DNA from: Streptomyces bikiniensis
Lineage (GTDB): Bacteria > Actinomycetota > Actinomycetes > Streptomycetales > Streptomycetaceae
Assembly (NCBI GenBank): GCA_000716465.1
Contig: JNWL01000016.1
Span: forward strand, 46,273 to 110,272
Direction of reading: 5' to 3'
DNA: 64,000 nt
Part shown: one piece after another, positions 1-8,480 of the stretch
How the letters are laid out: the number at the start of each line of letters is the position of its first letter
Position numbering within the stretch: the first letter of the stretch is position 1
Program-made: the position numbers and the translations under genes
The notes under the pieces: model-generated
What the model was told of the DNA's origin: nothing
Seen by the model: the letters and a program-made list of their open reading frames with translations, nothing else
The model's database searches: none

Positions 1-423
1 CCGGTGGTTGGCCCGGTACTGGTAGGCGTGGGCGCCCCGCAGCTCGTTCAGCATCTTGATCCGCATGCCGCCGTCGGTGGAGGTCAGCGGCAGCAGGAGG
101 GCGACGGTGACATGGTCGTCGGGCTTGAGCGAGGCGTTCTCGGCGCCGATGGCGCGGGCGATCGGGCCCAGTTCGCCGATCCCGAAGTCGTGGCCGTCGC
201 CGTTGACGCCGACGCACTCCGTACTGCCGGCGGGACGCTCGACGCCCGCCGCGCAGGAACGGTCCTCCGGGGTGGTGAGGCGGACGACGCCGTAGCCGCC
301 GAGGCCGAGGACGACGGCGGCCGTGACGAGCGAGGCGACGAGCTTCTGGCGGGGGGTGCGGACGCGGCGGCGGAGCCGGTCGAGCGGGCGGGCGGCCGAG
401 GGGTCGGTCACGCGGTCGGGCAT
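1..423 (-). CDS. Substrate-binding-like membrane-anchored protein (3' end outside window)
   Basis: The ATG is at 423 and the frame stays open for 141 codons to the left edge, so only the N-terminal part is visible. Residues about 30-50 form one hydrophobic segment after an Arg-rich start, consistent with a signal anchor. The following part (DGHDFGIGELGPIARAIGAEN, then a VTVALLLPLT strand) resembles the start of a type I periplasmic-binding-protein fold as in branched-chain amino-acid receptors, which is an inference. It starts 4 bases after the stop of the ATPase gene, so the two are probably one operon and may work together. An alternative is a plain membrane-anchored protein of unknown role. 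Confidence 0.6.
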   Translation of the reverse strand, partial: MPDRVTDPSAARPLDRLRRRVRTPRQKLVASLVTAAVVLGLGGYGVVRLTTPEDRSCAAGVERPAGSTECVGVNGDGHDFGIGELGPIARAIGAENASLKPDDHVTVALLLPLTSTDGGMRIKMLNELRGAHAYQYRANHR

Positions 424-427
424 GGCG

Positions 428-2506
428 TCAGACTCCGTCCTCGCGGCCCGGCGGCAGCGAGGGCTCCCGCCAGGCGCGGATGTCGCGCGGCCAGTGGGTG
501 GCGGCGTCCCAGAGCGAACCGCTGCCCGACAGGTGGCGGCCGGAGAGCAGGCGCAGCTCGTGCGCGAGCCGGTCGGCCACCTCCTCGTCGGGCAGTGCGA
601 GCGGATCGGTGAGCAGCCATACGGCGTGCAGCAGGCGCCGCAGGGCGAGGTGCAGTTCGGTGCCGTCGGCGTCGAGCCCGGCGGGCGGCTCGGGCCCTCC
701 CGCCGGGACCCGGCCGAGGGCGACGGCCCGGCGCGGGTCGGGCCCGGTCGCGTCGCGCTCGCGCGGGTACGGGGCGGAGGCGACGAACCGCAGCCGCCCG
801 AGCCAGCCGAGGACGTCCGGCTCGGGGAACGTGGTCCGCAGGTGGGTGACGGCGTCCTCGGTGCGCCCGAGCGCGAGGTCGTGGTGGAGCCGGTACGGGC
901 CGGGCTCGGGCCCGTAGTGCCGCCGCAGGGTCTCGTGGACGGCGTGCCAGGCGGCGTACCGCGGGTGGTCGCCGTCCTCGAAGCGCAGCCGGTGCAGGAG
1001 CAGGGCGCGCAGCAGCGGGTCGGCGACGAAGTGCCGGGAGCCGGGCGCGCCCGCGGCCCAGTCCTCGGCGCGCAGCCGGTCGCGGACGCGCAGCGCCACG
1101 TCCCCGTCGCGGGACTCGGAGGGGAGCCGGGCGTGGGCGAGGACCCGGGCGGACTCCTCGTCGTGGGCGGCGGCGAGCACGGCGTACGGGCCGGGCCGGG
1201 GCACCGGCAACAGCTCGGCGAGCAGGGCGGGGGCGACGGGCACCGGCGGGGCGTCCTCGCGCAGCTCCACGGTCAGGTCGAGCAGCCGGCCCGGGGTGAG
1301 TTCCGGCTTCAGGCGCGCGGGGGCCTCCCCGGCGGCCCGGCCGAGGAGCGCCACGCCCAGGGGGCGGCCGCCGGTCAGCCGGTGGACGGCGCGGGGGAGT
1401 TCGGCGGGGGTGCGGCCGGCCGGGTCGTACCGGTCGAAGGCGCCGCGGGTCTGGGCGGGGGAGAGCGGGGTCAGCTCGACGGCGAGGATGCCGGAGCCGA
1501 CGCTCTCCCCGCGCGGGCAGGGCGCCCGGTGCGCGGTCTCGGGGAGCCGGAGCCGGGTGGCCTGGCGCAGCGCCTCGTGGTCGCGGACCCGGGAGGCGGC
1601 GAGGACGACGAGCCGGTCCCGGCGCCCCTCGGCGGCGCGGGCGCGCAGAATCGGTTCGACCAGCTGCCGGCCGAGCGGTTCGTGGGCGTTGTCGAGGAGG
1701 AGCAGGGGCCGGCCGATGCGGGTGCCGCGCCGGAGCCCGGTGTAGGCGTGGTGCAGGTCCTCGGTGAGCGCCCCGACGAGGAAGGCCTCGGCCTCCTGGC
1801 GCCTCCGGCCCCCCTGCTCGAAGTCGTTGGCGAGCTGCTGGAGCCCGGCCTTCCCCCGCCCCCCGGCGTTCCGGTATCCGCCGTACCACCCCTCGGCGGA
1901 CCGCTGCATCCGCCCGAACACCTCTTCCAGGACGGTCTCCACGGTCGCCTCGGCGAGCACTCCGGCGAGCGGGGCGGCGGTCTCCGCGAAGGTGGCGGCG
2001 AGCTTGGCGAGGACCTTGCCGACCCAGTGGGCGGCGGCGCCCCGGGTCGGGTCGACGGTCGCGAGGAGCGGCCCGAGCCGCTGGAGGTCGCGCCGGGCCC
2101 GCTCGTCGTCCTCCCGGGACCAGCCGATCGCGGCGACGGCCACGAGCCCGAGCGAGAGCCGGGGGAACCGCACGGGCCGGGCCCCGAGCACCTTGGGCGA
2201 GAACTGCACGGCCAGCTCGGCGAGCGCGCCGGTGAGCGGGGTCCAGCCGGGGCCGTGGTCGGCGGGCGGCTCGACGTGGGCGCAGTCGAGCAGCGCGAGC
2301 GGGGTGTACCCCCGGTACCGGTTCCGCACTTCCTTGAGCAGCGCGGTCTTCCCGGTCCCGCGCCCCCCGGTGAACACGGTGACCGGCGGATCGTCCCCGT
2401 GCTCGTACGCCACCCGCGCGACCCCGTGCCGGGTGAGCCCGCAGAGCCGCGCGACCAGCCCGCCGTCGTCCAGGACCGCCTCGCGGCCGTACAGCTCTCT
2501 GTCCAA
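428..2506 (-). CDS. Large P-loop ATPase, STAND/Orc-like
   Basis: This 692-residue protein starts at a TTG. A Walker A motif (GGRGTGKT, about residues 48-55) follows a short N-terminal stretch, and a Walker B-like LLLLDNAH lies near residue 270. The rest is Arg/Ala/Leu-rich helical sequence without TM segments or repeats that I can name. It looks like an AAA/STAND ATPase of the kind that forms two-gene units with receptor-like proteins in Streptomyces; the downstream gene begins 4 bases after its stop. Its ligand and partner are unknown. A role as a signal-transduction ATPase is inference from family and context. The large frames on the opposite strand here are shadows. Confidence 0.75.
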   Translation of the reverse strand: MDRELYGREAVLDDGGLVARLCGLTRHGVARVAYEHGDDPPVTVFTGGRGTGKTALLKEVRNRYRGYTPLALLDCAHVEPPADHGPGWTPLTGALAELAVQFSPKVLGARPVRFPRLSLGLVAVAAIGWSREDDERARRDLQRLGPLLATVDPTRGAAAHWVGKVLAKLAATFAETAAPLAGVLAEATVETVLEEVFGRMQRSAEGWYGGYRNAGGRGKAGLQQLANDFEQGGRRRQEAEAFLVGALTEDLHHAYTGLRRGTRIGRPLLLLDNAHEPLGRQLVEPILRARAAEGRRDRLVVLAASRVRDHEALRQATRLRLPETAHRAPCPRGESVGSGILAVELTPLSPAQTRGAFDRYDPAGRTPAELPRAVHRLTGGRPLGVALLGRAAGEAPARLKPELTPGRLLDLTVELREDAPPVPVAPALLAELLPVPRPGPYAVLAAAHDEESARVLAHARLPSESRDGDVALRVRDRLRAEDWAAGAPGSRHFVADPLLRALLLHRLRFEDGDHPRYAAWHAVHETLRRHYGPEPGPYRLHHDLALGRTEDAVTHLRTTFPEPDVLGWLGRLRFVASAPYPRERDATGPDPRRAVALGRVPAGGPEPPAGLDADGTELHLALRRLLHAVWLLTDPLALPDEEVADRLAHELRLLSGRHLSGSGSLWDAATHWPRDIRAWREPSLPPGREDGV

Positions 2507-2633
2507 GCCCCGCCACCCCCGTAACAGTCAACTCAAGGATATCGACGGCGTGTTGGAAAAGGGGCCGGCTTTTCGAGTCTGTTGTGGGGGCGTTGCGGGT
2601 CCGTGGCGGAAGCGGGGTTCACGGGCGCGGGCC

Positions 2634-3095
2634 TCACTCCTCCCCGATGTCCTCGTTCCACAGCCCGGGGCACGCGGCGACGAACTCCCGCATGAGCGCG
2701 GCGCATTCGGGGTCGTCGAGCACGAGGACCTCGACGCCGTGCCCGGTGAGCCAGTCGTGGCCGCCGTGGAAGGTCTCGGCCTCGCCGACGACGACCCGTG
2801 AGATCCCGAACTGCCGGACGAGGCCGGAGCAGTACCAGCAGGGCGAGAGGGTGGTGACCATGGTCGTCCCCCGGTACGAGCGCTGCCGCCCGGCGTCCCG
2901 GAACGCGGCGGTCTCCGCGTGCGCGGAGGGGTCCCCGTCCTGCACGCGCCGGTTGTGCCCGCGCCCGAGGAGGGTGCCGTCGGCCCCGTAGAGGGCGGCC
3001 CCGATCGGGATCCCGCCCTCGCGAAGGCCGGCGCGGGCCTCTTCGAGGGCGGTGGCGAGCCATGAGCGGGCCTGGTCCTTGTCCATGGGGTTCAC
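2634..3095 (-). CDS. Cytosine deaminase, yeast Fcy1 type
   Basis: A 153-residue cytidine-deaminase-fold protein that should hydrolyse cytosine to uracil in the cytoplasm (pyrimidine salvage). The zinc/catalytic motif HAE is near residue 54 and the second motif SPCWYC near residue 87. The C-terminus ends WNEDIGE, close to the WFEDIGE end of yeast Fcy1, and the length matches that small family rather than the large amidohydrolase CodA. The GTG start at 3095 has a GGAAGG ribosome site 8 nt upstream; an internal ATG at 3086 is the alternative. The gene lies just downstream of the short GntR regulator on the same strand, which may control it. Other substrates such as creatinine-like or guanine bases cannot be excluded. 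Confidence 0.85.
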   Translation of the reverse strand: MNPMDKDQARSWLATALEEARAGLREGGIPIGAALYGADGTLLGRGHNRRVQDGDPSAHAETAAFRDAGRQRSYRGTTMVTTLSPCWYCSGLVRQFGISRVVVGEAETFHGGHDWLTGHGVEVLVLDDPECAALMREFVAACPGLWNEDIGEE

Positions 3096-3125
3096 GGGGG
3101 AAGCCTTCCCGACGGGGCGGGGTGA

Positions 3126-3377
3126 TCACGCCTCGGGCGGAGGGCCGCTCGGCAGGACATAGGAACCCTTGCCGGGCACGGTCACGATCAGTCCGCGTTC
3201 GCGGAGTTCGCGCATGGCCCGGCGGGCCGTCAGCACGGCGATGCCGTACTCCTCGGAGAGGCGGCCCGGCGTGGGGATCATCCGGTCGGGGGCGAACTCC
3301 CCGGACGAGATCTTGGCTGCGACCACGTCGGCGAGCTGCATGTACAGCGGGCGGGCCGACTTCGGATCAAGGCTCAT
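3126..3377 (-). CDS. Short GntR-family DNA-binding protein
   Basis: An 83-residue protein made of only a GntR winged helix: PLYMQLADVVAAKI at the start, TPGRLSEEYGI, then TARRAMRELRERGLI and GKGSYV. No effector-binding domain follows, unlike full-length FadR/HutC-type regulators, so it may be a minimal repressor or act with a partner. The start is probably leaderless: a TACTGT -10 box (3389-3384) lies 6 nt before the ATG. It is followed after 30 bases by the cytosine deaminase gene, probably co-transcribed. The repeat cluster at 3431-3455, between it and the divergent gene at 3539, could be its operator; this is untested. Confidence 0.85.
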   Translation of the reverse strand: MSLDPKSARPLYMQLADVVAAKISSGEFAPDRMIPTPGRLSEEYGIAVLTARRAMRELRERGLIVTVPGKGSYVLPSGPPPEA

Positions 3378-3430
3378 AGGTCAACAGTAGATAGTCATAC
3401 AAATACACGTTGGGGTGGCTCTAGCTACAT

Positions 3431-3455
3431 CGTGATGCATCACGGTGCATCACGG
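3431..3455. promoter_or_regulatory. Palindrome plus tandem repeat in a divergent promoter region
   Basis: A perfect 14-bp palindrome CGTGATGCATCACG (3431-3444) overlaps two tandem copies of TGCATCACGG (3436-3445 and 3446-3455). It sits between the short GntR gene and the divergent gene at 3539. This is a typical architecture for cooperative repressor binding; the GntR protein is the obvious candidate, without direct proof. Confidence 0.55.
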
Positions 3456-3538
3456 TCTACGGTTTTCCACGCAAGACCCCGGCGACCGCTGCAACCGGCC
3501 CCGGGGCATGGCCACCAACTGCTCAAGGAGTTGATGAC

Positions 3539-3877
3539 GTGCGGAACCCTATCGCGCGCGTACTGGGCCGGGTCTGGATCCCGGTCCTCCTCTGGCTGCT
3601 GATGCTGACGCTGCCGGCCACCGGCAGGCACCGCCCGGTCCGGACGACCCACCGCCGCCCGGCCCCGCGGCCCCGCCACCGGGCCCCCGCCCCGCGCTCC
3701 CCGTACGCCCGGGAACAGGCGATGCCCCTGGACGGCGCCCGCTCGCCCCTCACCCGCCCCTACCTGGCGGCGGCCGCGTCGCGCGCGGCGCAACGCAGGC
3801 GTCGGCGGGCGTTGTGGCTGGCGACGGTCGGGGTGGACGTCGACCAGCGGAACATCCACGCGGGATGTTCCCGGTGA
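3539..3877 (+). CDS. Small Arg/Pro-rich protein with N-terminal membrane segment
   Basis: A 112-residue protein starting at a GTG with an AAGGAG ribosome site 8 nt upstream. Residues about 10-28 (VWIPVLLWLLMLTLPA) form a signal anchor, followed by a strongly basic, proline-rich region. The C-terminus has ARSPLTRPYL and ALWLATVGVDVD, a motif I associate with streptomycete hypothetical proteins found beside short GntR regulators. Its function is unknown. The stop overlaps the proposed GTG of the next gene, so the pair is translationally coupled. It is divergent from the GntR gene and probably shares the palindromic control region with it. Confidence 0.6.
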   Translation: MRNPIARVLGRVWIPVLLWLLMLTLPATGRHRPVRTTHRRPAPRPRHRAPAPRSPYAREQAMPLDGARSPLTRPYLAAAASRAAQRRRRRALWLATVGVDVDQRNIHAGCSR

Positions 3878-4218
3878 GCCGCTGCGGGGCACGGCGCTCC
3901 GTGCACGCCGTCGCGGAGGCGGTGCGGCCGGTGTGGGGCGGCTCGGTCTGCGTCCTCGGCCCGGGGCACGACGGCCCGCACCGCGACCGCGCGGGCGACG
4001 GCTGGTGGGTGACGCCCGAGATCGCGGACGCGGTGAGCGTGTCCCTGGTGGTCCGCGCCCTCGCGCCCGGGTCCGACCCGGAACCGGAGTACCGCTCGCC
4101 GCGCTGCGTCGTCGGCCGCCACGCCCACTGCCGGGACCACGCCCCGCGCGAGAGCGGCGTGCTCGGGGTCCGGTACCTGGTGTGCGGATGCCCTTGCCAT
4201 CAGGAGCCCCCGGGCTGA
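3874..4218 (+). CDS. Cys/His-rich small hypothetical protein
   Basis: Read from the GTG at 3874, which overlaps the previous stop as GTGA; an ATG at 3865 is the alternative start. The product is about 114 residues. It is soluble, with a C-terminal cluster of cysteines and histidines (CVVGRHAHCRDH, then VCGCPCH) that could bind zinc. The middle part (GWWVTPEIADAVSVSLVV) suggests a small globular fold. Coupling to the upstream basic membrane protein and divergence from a GntR gene suggest a small functional unit, but no biochemical role is recognised. Confidence 0.6.
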   Translation: MSRCGARRSVHAVAEAVRPVWGGSVCVLGPGHDGPHRDRAGDGWWVTPEIADAVSVSLVVRALAPGSDPEPEYRSPRCVVGRHAHCRDHAPRESGVLGVRYLVCGCPCHQEPPG

Positions 4219-4526
4219 GGGAGGCGGTCCGGCCGGGGCGTCCGAGGAGATCCGGGCGTTTGTCCGGTGGGGGAGATTTCCGGCCAGATCCGGGCTCTCG
4301 GGTTTGCTCCGGCGCAGGTCGAACGGGCTTGGGGTGACGGGAAACGGCCCGTCCGTCCGTCCGACGTGCGGTGATTCGTTCCCGGGAAACGGAAAGGCCG
4401 ATTCCCCCGCGCATGTGTTCGAGTTTTCCGGGCAGGGCCCGTCGGCGCTCCCGGGCCTGTGTCAACGTGTGGGACCCCGGTGGCCGTTGGGGCGGCCGGG
4501 TCTCATCTTCCTGTGGGGGGAAGTCC
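4219..4526. other. Non-coding region before the RHS gene
   Basis: No convincing gene is seen in these 308 bases. Two copies of CGGGAAACGG occur 45 bp apart at 4338-4347 and 4383-4392 and could be a regulator site. A GGGGGGAAG ribosome site just before 4527 marks the true start of the next gene, so earlier in-frame codons are untranslated leader. Confidence 0.5.
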
Positions 4527-7500
4527 ATGCACTCGCGTGCTCCCGGCACGTCGCTTCGGCGTGCCCGCACCACCTCCAGAACGGCCGTCCTGGCCGTCAT
4601 GACCGCCCTGACGGTCACCCTCTCCGGCACCTCGGCGCTCGCCGAACCCGGCGGCCCCGGCCCGGGGTCCGCGTGGGGCAGGCCGGACGCGCCGCTCACC
4701 GTGCCGCCGGTGCTCGTCGGCACGAACAAGCCCGTGCCCAACCGCGCCGAGAAGGCGCCCTCGCCCGAGGAGGCCGCCTGGCGCGCGGCGCAGAAGAAGC
4801 GGGCGCGGACGGGGGAGCCGCCGGCCCCCGCTCCGCAGAACCGTTCCGCCGAGCCCGGGCGGTCCCCGGCGTCCGAGGACTCCACGGCGTCGGTCCTGAC
4901 CTACGTGCCGACCGGCCAGGGGGCCGTCCCCTGGCACCAGATCTCGGACTTCCGGATCACCGACTCCCTCGTGGCCCGGATCAACCTGTCCAACGGCAAC
5001 CTGATGCTGGCGGCCACGGACTTCCAGGTGGCGGGCGTCGGCCGGACGCTGCGCCTCGCCCGCACGTACAACTCGTTCGACGCGCCCTGGGGCAAGGTCT
5101 CCCAGCGCTGGTGGCAGGAGTACGAGCGCTACCTGCACGTCTTCACCAACACGGTCGTCGTCTACGACAAGACCGGCGACTCGGTCTGGTTCGACAAGAA
5201 CGCGGACGGCACCTTCGCCACCCCCAAGGGGTACTCGAAGGACCTGAAGAGGAACGCGGACGGCACGTACACGCTCTCCGACCGCAAGTCGGGCCTGAAG
5301 GACACCTACGACGCCAACGGCACGCTGACCGAGGTCAAGGACCGCAACAACGGCACGATCACCGTCACCCAGCACGACGAGGGGTCCGAGCACAAGGGCT
5401 TCAAGCTCACCGAGACCCGCTCCGGGCGCTGGGTGGACCTGGTCAAGACCTACCCCTCGCAGTGGCAGGCCAAGGACCACACCGGCCGCACCGCCGTCTT
5501 CGACCTCGACCCGGAGGGGAACCTCTCCCGCACGACGGACACCGAGGGCAAGACCACGACCTTCGGCCACGACGCCTCCGGCCGCGTCACGAAGATCACC
5601 ACCCCGGAGGGGCGGGTGACGGTCTTCACCTACGACGACCGGAACCGCGTCACCTCGATGCTGCGGGCCACCGCCTTCGACGGCAGCGGCCACACCGGCC
5701 CGACGTACACGTACGCCTACTCCTCCCCGAACTCCTGGGACGCCGGCACCACGACGGTCACCGACCCCGAGCAGCACGCGACGAAGCACGAGCACGACGG
5801 CGAGGGCCGGGTCACCAAGGTCACCGACGCGCTGAACCACTCCCGCTCCAGGACCTTCGACGCCAACCACAACGTGGCCACCGCGTCCGACGCCATGGGC
5901 ACGGGCGGCACCGGCGCCAACGTCACCCAGTACGGCTGGGACGCCCGCAACAACGCCACCTCCGCCAAACTGCCGACCGGCGCGACCGCGACGGCCACCG
6001 GCTACCGCACGATCTCGGGCGCGGACCTGCCCGGCACGCTGACCACCGCCGACGACAACAAGACCGACTACACGTACGACGCGGCAGGCAACACCACGTC
6101 GGTCGCGGTCACCGGCACCGGCGGCGGCAACCAGACCTTCACCTACAACCCCGCCACCCCGACCTGCGGCGGCTTCGAGGGCCAGCGCTGCAAGGCGACG
6201 GTGAAGATGAGCGACACCAAGTCGGTGTCCACGTCGTTCTCGTACGACGCCAAGGGCAACCTGAGCAAGGTCGTCCCGCCCGCCCCGCTCACCGCCACCA
6301 CCTACAAGCACGACGCCCTCGGCCGGACCACCACCGTGACGGACGGGCGCGGGGTCACGACCCTCTACACGTACGACAACCGCGACCGCATCACCAAGGT
6401 CGACACCTCGAACTACGCGACGGTCACCTACGAGTACGACGGCGACGGCAACCTCAAGCAGCGCTCGGACGGCACGGGCGTGACGAAGTACGACTTCGAC
6501 CCGCTCTCGCGCGAGACCGTGCGCACCCTCCAGGACGGTTCGCAGACCAAGCTGGCCTACACCCCGGCCGGCAACGTCGACTACTACCAGGACCCGGCCG
6601 GAGTCACGGACTACACCTGGAACGAGGTCAACAGGCTCAAGCAGCTCAAGGACCCGACCGGCAAGGTCACGACGTACGAGTACGACGAGAACGACTTCCG
6701 CAAGAAGACGCTGTACCCGGGCGGGACCGTGCAGGAGGTCACCCCGGACAAGTCCGGCCGGCCTTCGAGGATCAGGGCCACCTCCCCCAAGGGGACCCTG
6801 GTCGACCTGTCCTACTCGTACCTCAACGGCACGAAGGACGGCGGGAAGATCCGCACCGGCACCGACGCGGTCGCCGGCACGAGGACGACGTACACCTACG
6901 ACGGCGCGGGCCGCTTCTCCTACGCGAAGGAGGAGAAGGGCGGCACGGTCACCTCGTCCTGGCAGTACTGCTACGACCTGGCGGGCAACCTGACCTCGCA
7001 GGGCACGGACCCCGGCTGCCCGCGCGGCACGACCTTCACGGTCAACGACGCGCAGCAGATCACCGCCAAGAACGGCTCGTCGGCCAACTGGTCCTACGAC
7101 AGGATCGGGAACGAGACGGCCGGCGCCTCGACGCCGGAGGGCACCCGCACCGCCGGGAAGTGGTCGGACTACTCGCAGCTCACCTCGCTCACGGTGGGCG
7201 GCAAGACCTACGACGGCCAGTACGGCTCGACCGACCAGAGCGAGCGGATCAAGCTCGGCGACACCTTCTTCCACAACGGCCCGCTGGGCCTGTCGGCCAA
7301 GACCACGGCCGGGGTGGACACGGGGTTCAACAGGGAGCCCGGGGGTACCCTGAACTCCATGACCACGGGGGGTGCTTCGTACTACTACCTGACGGACGCC
7401 CTCGGTTCGGTGGTCGCCCTCGCCGACGGCGCCGGCACCAAGGTCAACACCTACAGCTACAGCCCGCGCGGCGTGCAGCGCGCGGCGACCTCGGAGAAGG

Positions 7501-7970
7501 TCTCCCAGCCGTACCGGTTCGCCGGCGGCTACCAGGACCCGACCGGCCTGTACCACCTCGGGGCGCGCTACTACGACCCGAACATGATCCGGTTCACCTC
7601 GCCCGACCCCAGCGGCCAGGAGAAGAACCCGTACCTGTACGCCGAGGGCGACCCGGTCAACCGGATCGATCCGCAGGGCACCCTCTCCTTCGAGATCGGC
7701 GGCGAGTTCTGCGCCGGGGTCTGCATCGGGGGCGGAGTCTCCATCAACGAGGACGGCAGCACGCACCCGTACGTCTCCGCGGGCACCGGGACCCCCGGCG
7801 GCAGCGTGGACGCGGGGCTGTCCTCCGGCAGCGCCGAGCAGGGACTGACCGGCGAGGTCGGCTGCGGAGTGGGGCCGGCTCAGGTCTCGGCCTCCACGGA
7901 CGGCTCGGCGGGCGTCGCCACCGGCGGCAGCAGCGGCAAGTGCTCCGCCACCGCGAAGTACACATTCTGA
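4527..7970 (+). CDS. Secreted RHS/YD-repeat protein
   Basis: A 1,147-residue protein with an Arg-rich signal peptide ending near TSALA. A domain with NGNLMLAATDFQV and LRLARTYNS (DUF6531-like) leads into many YD repeats (YTYDDRNRVTS, YDAAGNTT and similar). The conserved RHS core follows near residues 1000-1050: YRFAGGYQDPTGLYHLGARYYDP. The last about 95 residues are the variable tip. They are Gly/Ser-rich with four cysteines and contain no toxin motif that I recognise. RHS shells in other bacteria encapsulate and deliver toxic C-terminal domains; here that role is only inferred. Two tiny membrane-protein genes follow directly. The upstream in-frame extension has no ribosome site, so ATG 4527 was chosen. 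Confidence 0.9.
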   Translation: MHSRAPGTSLRRARTTSRTAVLAVMTALTVTLSGTSALAEPGGPGPGSAWGRPDAPLTVPPVLVGTNKPVPNRAEKAPSPEEAAWRAAQKKRARTGEPPAPAPQNRSAEPGRSPASEDSTASVLTYVPTGQGAVPWHQISDFRITDSLVARINLSNGNLMLAATDFQVAGVGRTLRLARTYNSFDAPWGKVSQRWWQEYERYLHVFTNTVVVYDKTGDSVWFDKNADGTFATPKGYSKDLKRNADGTYTLSDRKSGLKDTYDANGTLTEVKDRNNGTITVTQHDEGSEHKGFKLTETRSGRWVDLVKTYPSQWQAKDHTGRTAVFDLDPEGNLSRTTDTEGKTTTFGHDASGRVTKITTPEGRVTVFTYDDRNRVTSMLRATAFDGSGHTGPTYTYAYSSPNSWDAGTTTVTDPEQHATKHEHDGEGRVTKVTDALNHSRSRTFDANHNVATASDAMGTGGTGANVTQYGWDARNNATSAKLPTGATATATGYRTISGADLPGTLTTADDNKTDYTYDAAGNTTSVAVTGTGGGNQTFTYNPATPTCGGFEGQRCKATVKMSDTKSVSTSFSYDAKGNLSKVVPPAPLTATTYKHDALGRTTTVTDGRGVTTLYTYDNRDRITKVDTSNYATVTYEYDGDGNLKQRSDGTGVTKYDFDPLSRETVRTLQDGSQTKLAYTPAGNVDYYQDPAGVTDYTWNEVNRLKQLKDPTGKVTTYEYDENDFRKKTLYPGGTVQEVTPDKSGRPSRIRATSPKGTLVDLSYSYLNGTKDGGKIRTGTDAVAGTRTTYTYDGAGRFSYAKEEKGGTVTSSWQYCYDLAGNLTSQGTDPGCPRGTTFTVNDAQQITAKNGSSANWSYDRIGNETAGASTPEGTRTAGKWSDYSQLTSLTVGGKTYDGQYGSTDQSERIKLGDTFFHNGPLGLSAKTTAGVDTGFNREPGGTLNSMTTGGASYYYLTDALGSVVALADGAGTKVNTYSYSPRGVQRAATSEKVSQPYRFAGGYQDPTGLYHLGARYYDPNMIRFTSPDPSGQEKNPYLYAEGDPVNRIDPQGTLSFEIGGEFCAGVCIGGGVSINEDGSTHPYVSAGTGTPGGSVDAGLSSGSAEQGLTGEVGCGVGPAQVSASTDGSAGVATGGSSGKCSATAKYTF

Positions 7971-8046
7971 TCACTCGCCGCCCGGGCCGCGGGACGCGTC
8001 ACGACGCGGACCGCGGCCCGGGCCACGGGACGGAAGGAACAGACCG

Positions 8047-8205
8047 ATGAACCCGCTCCACCTCCTCGCGCAGGACCGCGTCGCACAGGACCACCTCGCC
8101 AACTACCGGCCCGACGGGCCGTCCTGGTTCCCCTACGCCTTCGTGGGCCTGGTCGTCGTCCTGGGCATCGTCATCCTCATCCGCATCCGCAACGGGCGCA
8201 GGTAG
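8047..8205 (+). CDS. 52-residue single-pass membrane protein after RHS gene
   Basis: An ATG with an AAGGAA ribosome site opens a 52-residue frame. A polar N-terminus (about 26 residues) is followed by one TM segment (FPYAFVGLVVVLGIVILIRI) and a basic tail, which predicts N-out/C-in topology. It begins 76 bases after the RHS gene with no visible terminator, so it is probably co-transcribed. It could be an immunity or anchoring factor for the RHS protein; nothing in its own sequence proves this. Confidence 0.7.
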   Translation: MNPLHLLAQDRVAQDHLANYRPDGPSWFPYAFVGLVVVLGIVILIRIRNGRR

Positions 8206-8215
8206 GGAGAACGCC

Positions 8216-8434
8216 GTGCGTGTCCTCGTGGGACTCTTCCTCGTCGTGTTCGGGCTGACCTTCGCGGTCCTGTCCCCCCGGTTCGCCCGGGCGGGCGCGG
8301 CCGGTTCCAAGGAGGTCTTCGGTTCCACCGGCGGAACGTTCGTGCGCCGGTGGAACCGGGTGGCCTTCGTCGTCATCAGCCTCCTGCTCGCGGTGTTCGG
8401 GGCGGCCCACGCGCTCGGCTTCGACGGCTTCTGA
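8216..8434 (+). CDS. Small two-TM membrane protein
   Basis: A 72-residue protein starting at a GTG 10 bases after the previous stop, with GGGAGA ahead of it. It has two hydrophobic segments: VLVGLFLVVFGLTFAVL near the N-terminus and AFVVISLLLAVFGAAHAL near the C-terminus. A short loop (SKEVFGSTGGTFVRRWNR) joins them. It completes a three-gene unit with the RHS protein and the 52-residue membrane peptide. The function is unknown; an immunity or accessory role is possible but speculative. Confidence 0.75.
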   Translation: MRVLVGLFLVVFGLTFAVLSPRFARAGAAGSKEVFGSTGGTFVRRWNRVAFVVISLLLAVFGAAHALGFDGF

Positions 8435-8480
8435 CCGCCGGCCGGTCCCGTGGCGGTCCGCCCCCGGCCCGGGGCTCCGG

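Noticed and set aside
8047..8434. Naming the small membrane genes as immunity proteins
   Set aside because: No homology or toxin domain supports this; it is kept as a hypothesis in the findings only.
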